Source of the DNA: Euglena gracilis
Lineage: Eukaryota > Euglenida > Euglenophyceae > Euglenales
Reading direction: 5' to 3'
Length of the DNA stretch: 64,000 nt
Assembly (NCBI GenBank): GCA_039621445.1
Contig: CP154956.1
Location: 63,814,257 to 63,878,256 of the forward strand
Part shown: positions 1 through 10,213 of the stretch, piece by piece
Layout of the letters: each line of letters opens with the position of its first letter
Numbering within the stretch: position 1 is the stretch's first letter
Notes under the pieces: model-generated
Database searches by the model: none
What the model was told of the DNA's origin: nothing
The model's input: the letters and a program-made list of their open reading frames with translations, nothing else
Program-made: the position numbers and the translations under genes

Positions 1-2515
1 CCCGTGTCTGGAGAAAGTGAAATTGGTTCCCCCACGGGTTCCCCGAGATCCCCCCGGTGGGGATCATCGATGAGGGGGGTCGGCTGCAGGTCCTCACTCA
101 TACCTCTTCGCCCCGGTTGGTGTTCCTCAGGTCCCCCCCTTCTTGCCGGCTGTTCATTCCCGAATTCATCCACGAAAAGATGGGCACGTCGGGAACCTCG
201 TGTCTCCCGCGTGTCCAACCCAGGTACCCCAGGTCCCTCCCCTCCCATGAGGATGGCACCCGAATCTCCCGAGGGGGCGTCCACAGGCCCCTCCCCCCCT
301 GTGGGGTCAGGGCCAGGGCCCCCTGGCACTGAATCCTCAGCCCCCTCCCCCTCTGCGGGGCTGGGGCCAGGTCTGTGCTGTGCTGCTGTGTCTCTCCCAC
401 TGCGTGTTGTTACCGCCACGTGGAGTTCCTCCCCCCCGTGCGGTGTCCCGCATTCTCGCTCTTCCCTCCGTTCTTCTTCGATCATGGCCCTCATTGCCTC
501 ATCATCCTCCTCGCCCCCATGGAGGCTGATGTCGGCAAATGCCTTGGAGGCAGGATATGCCCATCTGCTGAGGGCATCCGCCACCACGTTTTCCTTTCCC
601 GGAATGTAGACCACGTGAAGGTCAAACCGGGAGAACATTTCATGCCAGCGTCCCCGCCTTCCCGCAGGTCCGCTGGGCGTGTCCAGGGTTTCCTTGGCCC
701 AGGCCTCCAGGGACTTGTGGTCCGTGAGGACCAACACCGGCTGCAGTCCGATGTAGGAGGCCCATTTTTGGAGGGCCAGGATGATGGCGTAAGTCTCCTT
801 CTCTCGCGGAGACCAGCTCTTCACCTGCCCAGCCGTGAGCTTCCTGGAGCAGAAGGCCACAGGCACGGTTTTCCGTGTGGTGGCCTCCACGGCTGTGGGC
901 ATCCCCTCCGTTGGCTCCAAAAACTGTTCAAGGGCTGCCCCCACCGCCTTGTCGCTCGCATCAACCCGGAGAATGAATGGCTGGTCCGGGTTGATGGTGT
1001 GGAGCTCCAGTCCGCGGAGGAGCTCCTGCTTCAGGGCGGTGAAGGCCTCCCGTTCCACTTGGCCGAATTTCACAGGTTTCTTGCTGCCTTTTTTCCCTTC
1101 CACACGTCCCACCTTGAGGAGTTCCATCAGGGGGGCTGCATACCGGGCATACTCCTTCACGTAGCTGGAGTAGTAGTTGGTGAAGCCCAGAAAGCCCCTG
1201 AGGGCTGTGATCGTGCGGGGCTCCTCCCACTTCTCCAGCGCCATGAGTTTGCCCGGGGCTGGCCTCCGTTTTCCTCCCCCCAGGATGTGGCCACAGAACT
1301 CCACTTCTCTTACGAAGAAGCGGCACTTGTTTTTGTCCACGACCAGGCGGTGTTCCCGCAGTGCCCCCAACACTCGCCTTATGTCCTTGTCGTGTGCCTC
1401 CAGGGTAGCTTCCTCCGTGCCACACCACTCGGTCCCCACGATGATGTCGTCAACATATGGGTTGGCGACATCAGCCACATCCCTCAGCGAATTGTCGATC
1501 ACCCCCTGAAAAATGGCCACTCCATTTTTCAGGCCCATCACGACCACACACCACTGCTTGGACCCTCGGGGGGTGCTGCAGCAGGTGTATGGGCGTGAGT
1601 CTTCATGCAGGGGCACCTGATGGAAAGCATCCTTGAGATCAACGACGGAGAACAGGTGCCTCCGTCCCTGGTTCACCAGGATGTCTTCAATCCTGGGGAG
1701 GGGGTAAGCATCCGTCACTGTGGCCTCGTTTAATGCCCGGAAATCCACAACCCCACGCCACTTCCCCTGTTTCTTGGCCACCACGAATGTGGGGCTGCTC
1801 CAGGCACTTGGCACCCCCTCCTCCACCTTCTTGTCCCGAACCCACTCATCCACTAGGTCACACAAGGCCATGTGCCTCTCCCCCGTCAGGTGGATGGGCC
1901 TCTGTTTCTTTGCCACAGATCCCAGTTTTAATTCGATTTTCCCTTCCCCCAGGGGCCCCCGAACGATTCTTTCCCCCCAAATCCTGTCTCGGAGAACCTC
2001 CCCTTCGAAGTCCCTCCGGAGGGCTGCCCGGAGCTCCTCAGCCCGCTGGATGGTCACCTGTTCCCCTTCGGGAACAAGGATGACCCCTTGGGCTGCCCGT
2101 GCTTCGACCTCCCGGGCTGCCCGCAGGAGTTTCTTGGCCACTGTCTCCTGGGTCGCCTCATCCTCGTGCAGGGAGTTTTCCTCCCACTCAGGCTCCTCGG
2201 TGTCCTCCCCCAGGGCTGCCTCTGGCAAAGCAAGCCGCAGTGCTCTGACTATTTCCACCATTTTCATGTATCTCACCCGCTTCTGAGCCTTTTTATGGGC
2301 TGCTGGCTGAACTTGCTCACTCTCCGTGTCATGCCCCCGAAGGAGGACCACCTGCTCCACCCTCAGTGCCAGGGCCCGGAGGTGTGGAAACACCCCGAGC
2401 TGGTTTTCCTCCAGCCACGGGAAGCCGACGATGGCCTCCACGTGGATGTCAGCCTCATAGAAGGAGGCTGGGGCCGTCCACAGGGCCCCCTCCCCCTGAC
2501 CCGGGCCCCCCCCCC
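1..2515 (-). CDS. Retroelement pol, C-terminal half: end of protease, reverse transcriptase, RNase H (partial, runs off left edge)
   Basis: This frame stays open from a C-run at about 2508-2515 down to base 1 and has no stop in the window. It begins with the second half of a retropepsin (AIVGFPWLEENQLGVFP near 2400-2440). The RT follows: a WSSPTFVVAKKQGKWRGVVD block near 1740-1800, YPLPRIEDILVNQGRRHLFS near 1630-1720, and the catalytic YVDD at 1446-1457. RNase H comes next, with RVDASDKAVGAAL near 930-965, SPREKETYAIILAL near 760-810, a TDHKSLE block near 710-720 and VYIPGKENVVADALSR near 555-610, which together carry the acidic residues expected. Motif order and spacing match Ty3/gypsy pol. 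Integrase would lie beyond the window. The upstream methyltransferase/protease frame is offset from this one, so the protease is split at the C-run by an indel, a sequencing error or programmed frameshifting. Confidence 0.93.
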
Positions 2516-4428
2516 TCCCGCCGGAGGACCAGGTCTAGGGTTGCCTCACGTTCCCCCCCTTCCATCTTGGCGCCACTGGCCGTCACCAGGGACAGGGGCG
2601 TGGGGGCAGGCAGGAGGTATGTGCTGGGAAGCATGCCTCTTCGGACCAGGTTCACCTCCGCCCCTGTGTCAATGAGGGCGTTGATGAAGTGGGTCTGTCC
2701 GTCTGGCCCCCTGGCCTGCACCCGCATCAGCAGCTGCCGTTCCCTGGCACCCTGCCCCACCTCATGGAGCAAGACCGAGGGCACCCCGCGTTGGGCTCCC
2801 TCTGGCCCCGGAGACACAGCAGCCTGGGCCTCCGGTGCCGGTGCTGTGGCCAGGTCACGGACGAGTGCCTCTGGGATCCGATATTTCAGGGTCCTGGGCA
2901 GGTTTTGGTGTTTGCTGCTGAGCCGAATTTTGTGCCGTCCCTTCCGTCCCCCTTCAGGTACCAGGCTCTCCAGGTTGGGGCAGGTCCGGCCGTCACACAC
3001 CCGTGGCCTGAGACCCAAGACATGGGGGCTGCCCCATATCCTGGTGGGCTTCTGGTAGCCCCAGTCAGCGTACTGGCAGTAATCCACGTCCACGTGCGGG
3101 ATTCCTGCCATGTACCTGCGAGTCCGCAGGTACCCGTGCCGGGGGTTTTCCAGCCACCACCGCTGTGGGCGGAGGTACCGGATGATGGCCAGGGCCCGCT
3201 GCACCAGCCGATCAGCCAATTTAAAATCTCGTTCCCTGGTGGTCAGCGCCAGGCTGAATTCGGTGCAGGGGACCCCGCACACCACCACCTCAAAATCCCC
3301 AGGCTGGAACTGTTTTTTAAAATTCCATTTTAGCACGTCAACACAAATGTCTGGCCGCCACCTGGGGTCCACGTCCACCGACGTAACCTGGTAACCCAGG
3401 CTGCGGTAGACGTCCCCCACTGAACCTGTCCCGCAGAAGAGGTCCAGCATCCGCCTGGGGTGGTCCGCTCTCCCCACCTGCCCCAGGCGTGCTGGCTTGA
3501 CCTCCCCTGTGGCCCCCCCGGTCCCCGGGGGTGGCCCTGAAAAATGTGTCCCGAACCTGGTTTTTTTCTCCCTCCCCCTTCGTGTCACCTCCTCCAGCGT
3601 GCACCGGTCTGGGTGCCCGCACAGCAAAAAGGCTGTGATGGGCCACTTGGTCCCCCGGCACAACTCCTCCCCTCTGCCGAAAAATCGTGTTCCCTGAGGG
3701 AACGTGACTTGGCGCACTGCCAAGCCCCTGGCCTCCCTGTACCAACGCCGCCCCGGCCACCTGGGGATCACCAGGATGGCATGGGCCTGATCCCTCCTGA
3801 TTTTTTCGAGAACCTCCTGTATTTTTTTATAAGGTGGGTTGATCCACAAAACCTCCCTGCCCCAGTCCTGTTTGAAGGCATCTTCCCCTTCCCCACTCCC
3901 TGGCCCCCACCAGCGGACAAACCTGCGGTTTTCTTTGGCAGAAAAGGCGTCGACCTCCGGCTGGACTCCCAGGCGGCGGAGTATGTCCCTGACGTACTCC
4001 TCCCGGACGTGGTAGTCCTGGGAGATCCACCGGGAGGGCGACCTCCCAAACCCTGAGGAACGGGCTGGGAGTGGTGCTGGGGCTGGCTGTGGTGTGGGGG
4101 CTGAGGTGGAAGGTGCGGCCCTGACGCACCTCACCTGGCGAATCGAAAAACCTGAATCCCTTCCCGTGCTGGGCGCGGTTTCATCCGTGCCTTTGCTGGT
4201 TTGGGGAACGTTGATGACCTCCCTCACTGCCTCCCTGATTGATGCCTGTGAGAGCGTTTTGTTTTTTTCTTTTTCTTTTTTTTGTTTTGTGTTTTTCCCC
4301 TCCCTTCCTGGTGTTGTGATCTGCGGAAGACCGGGTGTGCTGGTACCCGAAGACCCCTGGGCGGCTTGCTGCGGAGGGCCAGCCGCCTTGTGTCCCTTTG
4401 AACAAGTCAGTCCAGCCTGTACAAACAA
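2455..4428 (-). CDS. Retroelement pol, N-terminal half: adenine-methyltransferase-like domain, cytosine-methyltransferase-like domain, first half of aspartic protease
   Basis: A 657-codon ORF with three recognisable parts. After a low-complexity, Lys-rich start (about residues 1-120) comes a Dam-like domain (about 130-275) with DAFSAKENRRF, a WINPPY motif of the (D/N)PP(Y/F) type and AILVIPRWPGRRW. A separate SAM-dependent fold (about 320-510) follows, with DLFCGTGSVG (motif I), SVDVDPRWRPD, GVPCTEFS (motif IV with the Pro-Cys of C5 methyltransferases), WWLENPRHG (motif VI) and YQKPTRIWG (motif VIII-like). The C-terminus carries the retropepsin active site ALIDTGAEVNLV. The last residues after the Gly-rich stretch are probably out of frame; the true protease end continues in the RT frame. 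Dam-like domains are known from DIRS and some gypsy elements, and cytosine methyltransferases have been reported in algal and dinoflagellate retrotransposons. Two in one pol is the notable point. Activity is inferred only. Confidence 0.88.
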   Translation of the reverse strand: MFVQAGLTCSKGHKAAGPPQQAAQGSSGTSTPGLPQITTPGREGKNTKQKKEKEKNKTLSQASIREAVREVINVPQTSKGTDETAPSTGRDSGFSIRQVRCVRAAPSTSAPTPQPAPAPLPARSSGFGRSPSRWISQDYHVREEYVRDILRRLGVQPEVDAFSAKENRRFVRWWGPGSGEGEDAFKQDWGREVLWINPPYKKIQEVLEKIRRDQAHAILVIPRWPGRRWYREARGLAVRQVTFPQGTRFFGRGEELCRGTKWPITAFLLCGHPDRCTLEEVTRRGREKKTRFGTHFSGPPPGTGGATGEVKPARLGQVGRADHPRRMLDLFCGTGSVGDVYRSLGYQVTSVDVDPRWRPDICVDVLKWNFKKQFQPGDFEVVVCGVPCTEFSLALTTRERDFKLADRLVQRALAIIRYLRPQRWWLENPRHGYLRTRRYMAGIPHVDVDYCQYADWGYQKPTRIWGSPHVLGLRPRVCDGRTCPNLESLVPEGGRKGRHKIRLSSKHQNLPRTLKYRIPEALVRDLATAPAPEAQAAVSPGPEGAQRGVPSVLLHEVGQGARERQLLMRVQARGPDGQTHFINALIDTGAEVNLVRRGMLPSTYLLPAPTPLSLVTASGAKMEGGEREATLDLVLRREGGGPGSGGGGPVDGPSLLL

Positions 4429-6029
4429 GTTCTCTGCCCACGATGCTCAGAAAGTGCATGATCTGGGCAGTCATGCTGAAGATTGCAATGCCAGATTTGG
4501 TCATGGGAAGGTTTCGGACAGAAGTGTGGAAGACAATTTTGGACATGGAGATTCCAAATTCAGACATGCAATCGAGATGTGCGACAAGGGGGTGCAGACA
4601 GAAGGAAAAGCCAGAACAAGGGGAAGTAACAAGGGGAAGAGAGGAGGAAGAAAGTGAAGGGGAAGTAATGGCAAGCTGGACAGGTCAGATTCGAAGTATT
4701 TGGCTGATGTTTGTGGCATGCCGCGTGCTGTGTCTGTGGCCAATTCTGGGGCAGTAAACCCAACAAATTACACATGTCTGTGGGAGATGGCCGCTGAGGG
4801 CATGTGGCCATGCCGCGGTGGGTGTTTGCTGGGTGGAAATCTCATTAAATGGCTCGACAGTGGGTTGTGGTGAGCCGCGGTTGACCAAATTAACTAGAAT
4901 TTAAATGCCCCAGTTTGCCCATTTCACCCCCTGCTTGGGACCCCACCCACCTCTGGGCCATTTTGGGTGGAAGGGTAGGTTTCCACCCATGATGGTCCAA
5001 GGGGCATCTTTGGGATGTCTTCCCCTGAAAAAGAAGTGGTCATCAGGGGAGGAGGTTCCAAGGGGGTGTGGGTGCCCTTCCTCTGCAGCCTGCAACATGC
5101 AGCCTTCAACATGCAGCCTGCAAGCTGCATGTTTGCTGTAGGAGTGTCCACCTGAGGGAGCTTTGTCCCAAGACAGGTGCAACACTTCGAACCGTATTTA
5201 AAATTCCTATTTTTTTATTTTTCGGGTGTGACTGCAACCAAGGGCACTTTTTAATTTTTTGACTCGCTTTGTTGGGAGTTGGACCCAGCAAAGCTCGCCC
5301 GGAGAGGGGAGTGTGAGTGGCCTTGCTGCACAGCAACTTTTGCATGCCAGCCTGTGGCATTACAACATTTGGCATTACAGATTGGTGAATTAAGGATTTC
5401 CAGCAGAGAAGTTCCTAATTCATTTTTCTGGTAGGGCAAATCCCATGACTTGTTTGCGTGGCGCTGTGGACTGGACTTGAAGGAGTGTTCTGCTGTATTT
5501 GTGCATTTGGCTTATGCTGCGCGCCAAGCGGAAGAAGAATTGGGAAAGTCCCCCTGGGATTGGGTGTCCCAAGTGCCTGGCAAATTCAAAGGGGAGATTA
5601 TGCAAAGTCTGCTGGGTGTGCAAGTTCTGTGTTCTGAAGGTTGAAGAATGCCAGTGTTGCGGAAGCTGCCATCTGCATGCCAACAATTGCCATTGTGGGC
5701 ATGCTGCCCGGATCTTTCACATTCCTCCTTTGTCCCGAATCTGAACTCCGACCCGAGCCCCCCCCCCTGGCCTGCCCTCACTGGTAAAAAGTGCAGACCA
5801 GCGGTTGGCAGAGTCGAATGAGAGGGCCTGCTGGCCCCCCCCCAGCCCCTTTTCGTGTCTCAGTCAGGGGGGGCTGGGGGGACCGTGCAGGTTCAGGTCC
5901 GGTTCTGCCTTTGGACCTTCCCTTGACCAAAACCCAACCCTCTGCGTGAACCCTTTCCTTACCCCCCTTCCGAGGGCTGTGCTGGGGGCACCCTGGGCCC
6001 CCGTCCCCTCCCTTCTGGCCCCCGCTTTT
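4429..6029. other. Gag-pol gap with no convincing element ORF
   Basis: This 1.6-kb gap separates the gag stop from the first Met of pol. Minus-strand frames are short and show no gag or pol motif. The stretch holds T-rich tracts, small tandem words near 5090-5130 and a plus-strand Cys-rich frame (separate entry). It may be a spacer of this family, an insertion, or decayed coding DNA. Confidence 0.5.
5499..5744 (+). CDS. Small cysteine-rich ORF of unknown function
   Basis: An 81-codon frame antisense to the retroelement. Its centre holds about a dozen cysteines, mostly as CxxC pairs (CPKC, CKVC, CKFC, CQCC, HCGH), with two to three histidines, a spacing that could bind several zinc ions. I do not recognise the family. 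The neighbouring frame at 5450-5644 is also open. Coding status is uncertain; chance or a fragment of another mobile element is possible. Confidence 0.25.
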   Translation: MCIWLMLRAKRKKNWESPPGIGCPKCLANSKGRLCKVCWVCKFCVLKVEECQCCGSCHLHANNCHCGHAARIFHIPPLSRI

Positions 6030-7526
6030 TCAGGCACTCCCCCGCCGTGGGGGTGTGGACGCCCCCTTCTTCTTTCCCTTTCTCCACCAGCAATATCGTG
6101 CCAGATGTCCCGTTTTCCCACACTCATAACATTTTTTTCCAGGGCATTGCCGAGACCAGTGGTCTGTGGCCCCGCACTGGCTGCAGGGCTGGTCCACCGA
6201 GGGGCCACTCCGGGGGCTCCTTGGGGGGGTTTGTTCCCTGTTGGTGGCTGAGTGAGGGGTTGGGGACCTGGCTGGGCGAAACTCTGAGCCGCCCTTGCCA
6301 GCTCCCTTGCCGAACCCCTTCCCCTTTTGCCCCGGGCTGGGTGACCTGCATCCCTCCCGTCCCTTTCCAGGAGACCCGCCCCGGTGCCGTGATTGCCTGT
6401 CCTGTGGCCCCTCAGGGCCTTTGGGGGGTCCTGCCTTTGCTCCTCCCTCAGCTGGCTGTGAAACCGTTTTCTGGGGCTGGGCTGGCCTGGCTTCCAGGGA
6501 TTTTACCTCAGAGACTGAAAAATTGTCGAGGCCCCTAGCCCAGTGGTCCTCCTGGTGGGCTGGGACCCCCCGTCCACCCCATGAACGGCCATAGCTGTCA
6601 GACCGTTCCTGGCACCGCAGCTCGTTTTCAGCATGTCGACAAACCTCTTCCAATCCCAGCTTTGTTTCGTGGGGGGTGATTTTCACTGTATTGCCCCCCT
6701 GAAGCGCGGCCCCGTTCCTCATCATCAGCCTCTCCAGCGCCCGCCGGCTGTAGAGCTTGATGAGGAAGGAGTCCCGGTGTGCCCTGACTGTCACCGGCTC
6801 CCCCTCACCCACAGCCTCCTGGGCGAGCTGTGTTGCCTTTTCCGCCGTCAACCCAGGGATGTGCCACAGCCGCACTGTGGGCGCATCCTGATTTTTTCGG
6901 GTCTGCTCCCTGATTATTGCCCTACGCATGGAATCTGGGAGCTGCTGCAGAACCAGAGCCTGTGCTTCCACCTCAGAGGGGTTTTCCATCCGGCAGAAAA
7001 TTAATTTAAACTGGCTTTCATATTCACGCCACGCTGGGAGGGTTAATTTGCCCGTGTTTGCGGGCCTGAGGGCCCTGAGCTGCTCATGCAGCGAGGCCTG
7101 GATGTCACCGCCGTATTTCTGGGCCAGCCAGTTCCAGAAATCCTGGAACCTGACCGGTTCCCCCATCTCCTGTCGCCGCTGGAGTTCCAGCCGGCTGCTG
7201 TGGTCCAGGCAGCCGGTCAGAACAAGCATTTTAAATTCCTCCCCCACTGGCTGTCCCATGGAAACCTGCTGCATGTAAACCTGAAATTTTACTGAAAAAT
7301 CATGAAAATCCCCTTTCAGCTCTGGTTTTACAAGGTCTTTGGTGAGGAGTGTCGCCAGCGGCCCCAAAAACATGCTGGCTGCTGGGCTGGGGGCTGCTGG
7401 CGCCACGTGGACCGGAGCTGCCTGGACCCCCCGGACCCAGGCTCCCGTGTCCTGGGACCCGAACGCCAGAGGGGCAGCGCTGCACGATGCTGCCCCAGCC
7501 TCAGGGGCCCAGGCGAAAGGGTCCAT
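6030..7526 (-). CDS. Retroelement gag: capsid-like region plus two CCHC zinc knuckles
   Basis: A 498-codon ORF. The middle (about residues 60-260) is a helical capsid-like region with LKGDFHDFSVKFQVYMQQVS and PAWREYESQFKLIF, typical of Ty3/gypsy gag. The tail is Pro/Gly/Ser-rich and basic, then has two C-x2-C-x4-H-x4-C knuckles at about residues 448-461 and 466-479, followed by a short Arg/Lys-rich end. It should package the element's RNA. The start overlaps the end of the upstream coiled-coil frame by about 200 nt in another frame. The amino acids of this frame look the more natural in the overlap, so the two may be one gag interrupted by an indel in the G/C-run near 7566-7573. Confidence 0.87.
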   Translation of the reverse strand: MDPFAWAPEAGAASCSAAPLAFGSQDTGAWVRGVQAAPVHVAPAAPSPAASMFLGPLATLLTKDLVKPELKGDFHDFSVKFQVYMQQVSMGQPVGEEFKMLVLTGCLDHSSRLELQRRQEMGEPVRFQDFWNWLAQKYGGDIQASLHEQLRALRPANTGKLTLPAWREYESQFKLIFCRMENPSEVEAQALVLQQLPDSMRRAIIREQTRKNQDAPTVRLWHIPGLTAEKATQLAQEAVGEGEPVTVRAHRDSFLIKLYSRRALERLMMRNGAALQGGNTVKITPHETKLGLEEVCRHAENELRCQERSDSYGRSWGGRGVPAHQEDHWARGLDNFSVSEVKSLEARPAQPQKTVSQPAEGGAKAGPPKGPEGPQDRQSRHRGGSPGKGREGCRSPSPGQKGKGFGKGAGKGGSEFRPARSPTPHSATNREQTPPRSPRSGPSVDQPCSQCGATDHWSRQCPGKKCYECGKTGHLARYCWWRKGKKKGASTPPRRGSA

Positions 7527-7527
7527 T

Positions 7528-10213
7528 GCCCCCGTGAACTCCCCTCCTGCGGGGAACCCACGGGGCTGGGGGGGGCCACTGGTGCTCGGCTGATTTCACC
7601 CTTGGTTGATCCCTGCCCTGGCCCTGTAGATCTGCTGTGCCTGCTGCCTGTGGTTCCGCTGTGCTGGACTGTCCCGTCGTTCGTGAATTTCGCTGAGACT
7701 GTTGCTGCTGCTCCTGTGCTCCCAACCTGGCCAAAAAAATTAAAAAATCCGTGCGATTTCATCTGGCGTTCCGCTTCCTCCCAATCCACCCCCTGGAACC
7801 CAAACGTGCCTGGTGTCTGGGCAGCTGGGGTCCCTCCAGCAGCGGGGACCTGGACCAGACTGCCCCCCGCAGCCATGGGACCCTGTGGCTGGCTGCCCCC
7901 CGCAGCCGTGGGGCCCTGGGGCAGGCGGCCCCCCGCAGCCATGGGGCTCTGGGACTGGCTGCCCCTTGGTGCCGAAGGACCCCCACTGGCTGGGGGTGCT
8001 GCCCTCCCCCCTGCCGAAGAACCAGGGACAACACTGGGAGACAGGACCCTGCCCCTCTGGGGGCCAGAACCCGAAAACCCACTGGGAAAAACTGCAGTCA
8101 CAGAAGCTGGGCCCAGGGATACCACTTCCCCGGGAATTTGGGTCACTGTCTCCGCTGCCCCGCTGCTGGGGCCAGCAGAGAGCCCCTGGGGAGCCACGGG
8201 CCCCTTGCCTCCCAGCACGCTGGGATGGGCTGGGAGTTGGTGCTGGGGGCCAGGAGGCATATTGCCCCCCGCGGCACCCGAGCCATTGGCACTCTGGGCC
8301 CCCGGCGTGGACTGGGTCTGGGGGTCTGTGGTTGCCGGGGGCACTCTGGCTTCGGGGCCTCGGGGGTCATCGCTCTCCGGCCCCACTCCTCTGGGTGGCT
8401 GCGGTAGCTCCTGGATGGGGGGGCAAAAAACTTCAAATTTTTCGATTTTCTTTTCCAAAACGAAAAGCCGATTTTTTATTTCGGCATTTTCTTTTGGTGC
8501 CCCCTTTATTGTTGAGTCCACCTCCAGGAGCAGGGCGTTGTGGGCCTGGATCACCTGCCCGTGGGTGGTGACCTCGGCCCACAGCTCCTGCAGGCTGTGG
8601 CCCTGCCCCTCAGCCCTGGCCCTTAGCTCCCTTATGTCTTCCCTATTGGTCCCTTGCTGTTCAGCGATGGCTGTGGCCTGTCCGTCCAGCTCTGCTCGAA
8701 AATTTTGCAGGGCCTGTGCAATCCCTGCATTTCTTTCTCGCAGCCCCCCGAGTTCACCCGTCAGCTGGTTTAATTTTTGGTCCAGGGCCTCGGCCTGGGC
8801 CTGCTGTCGCCCGCTGGCCAGCTCCTGGCTCCTCATCACCTCCTCCGTCGTCCGGACGGAGGTGATGAGCAGCTCCTCAAAATTTTTCACCCGCCCAGCC
8901 ATCGCCTCGTTGAACCCCTGCCCTTCAGCTGGCTGGTGACCCTGGCTGGCGATGGCCTCGAGCCCCTGGACCCGCTGGGCTAGTTGGGCCACAGTCCCGA
9001 GGCTTTCGCCCAGCCGGGTGGTCACCAGCTCGCTCAGGGCTGTCATCCCCCCAGAAAAATTTTCCATCTGCTTCTGCTGCAGATTTTGGAAATTTTCAGC
9101 CAGCTGGACGCTAGCCCAGCCTGGGTTCTTTCCATTTGCTGCACCACTCCTTGGAAATTTTCAGTGACCCGCTGAAACTGCAGGGACACCAACTGCTCCA
9201 GGCGGCTAACTGAAGCAGCTGTGGTGGCCCCCGCTTCAGCGAGCCGACTTTGCAGGTCGCCAACCCAACCATCCAACCGCTGGATCTCCTGCCCCAGAAC
9301 CACTGAAGCAGCGGCCTGTCCCTCCGCCTTCTCCCACAGCCTCTGGGGGGGGGTGCGGGGGGTGCCTCCCCTTCGGGCTCTGTTCTGGCACCAACCCCCC
9401 CTGGGCCGTCTGGTCCTCGTCCTCCACCATTTCCCCTGCTGGGGGCAGCTCCTGCAGCTGCCATTGGGTGGTTCCGTCTGGGGCATGTCCTTGGGGCCCA
9501 TCATGACCGGGCCCGGCATGCACCAGCGAGCAATGGTCGGGTCCAGCTGGGAAACGCCCAGACCCGACATGGCTCACCGGCGCATGTGCCGGCCCGGCAT
9601 CCCCATGGTTCTGCCAGGGCCCCGCCTCCAGTAAAAGCGGCTGGGTCTGGTTTGAAAATTCTTCTTCATCCTCTTCTTCTGGTTCTTGCTCTTCTTCTTT
9701 GATCTTCCCCCGCATGGCGAATTGCCACATGACCTGCCTGGTCATGTCATGCACAAACTCCGGCATGACCAGGCTGGGCATGCCAGAGAGCAGTCCCAGG
9801 CTGCCGGGCAATGCCATGCCGGACCCAGATGGTTCTGGTTGCTGGGGGTCCGACTGGGCATGCCCGGCAATGGCCAGGAGCTGCTGGCCCTGGCCGCAAT
9901 GGCTGGGGCTGTCATGGCTGTGGCTTGCTTCTTCGTCGCTGTCCCCCTGTGATTCATAATCTGGGAGTCTGGGCTCCCCAGGCTCACATAGTGTGAGCCC
10001 AGAGGGCTCAAACCCTCCTCTGCTGCCATGTAGGGGTTGCCCCTCCCGAGGTTCCTGTGAAGGGACCCCTGGCGGCGCAACCCGCGTAGGATCGTTAAAA
10101 TTTGAGCCCGTCGGGCCCACCTGGTGGGGGTTTTCCCCTTGGAGGAAAAATGGGGTAGGGGTGGGTGTTGGTGAGGATGGTGATGTTGAAAATGACATAC
10201 TTTTGAGGTCCAA
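7528..10213 (-). CDS. Retroelement leader ORF (gag N-terminal extension): acidic and proline-rich, then coiled coil; frame broken
   Basis: Reads from Met at 10,213. The first 250 or so residues are low-complexity, with an acidic stretch rich in Glu near 9670-9700. In the frame that continues sensibly, a long heptad-rich coiled coil follows (for example LGQEIQRLDGWVGDLQSRL near 9250-9310 and LAENFQNLQQKQMENF near 9060-9110, then further coils to about 8420), ending in a Pro/Gly/Ala-rich tail. Three successive frames are needed, with switches at a G/C-run near 9344-9355 and near 9110. I infer a multimerising gag extension; no enzymatic motif is visible. The large plus-strand open frame at 7302-8939 is its antisense shadow. 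Confidence 0.6.

Noticed and set aside
375-1598. 407-codon plus-strand open frame
   Set aside because: Antisense shadow of the RT/RNase H frame, which carries all the motifs.
7302-8939. 545-codon plus-strand open frame
   Set aside because: Antisense of the coiled-coil leader ORF; Pro/Trp/Leu-rich with no domain.
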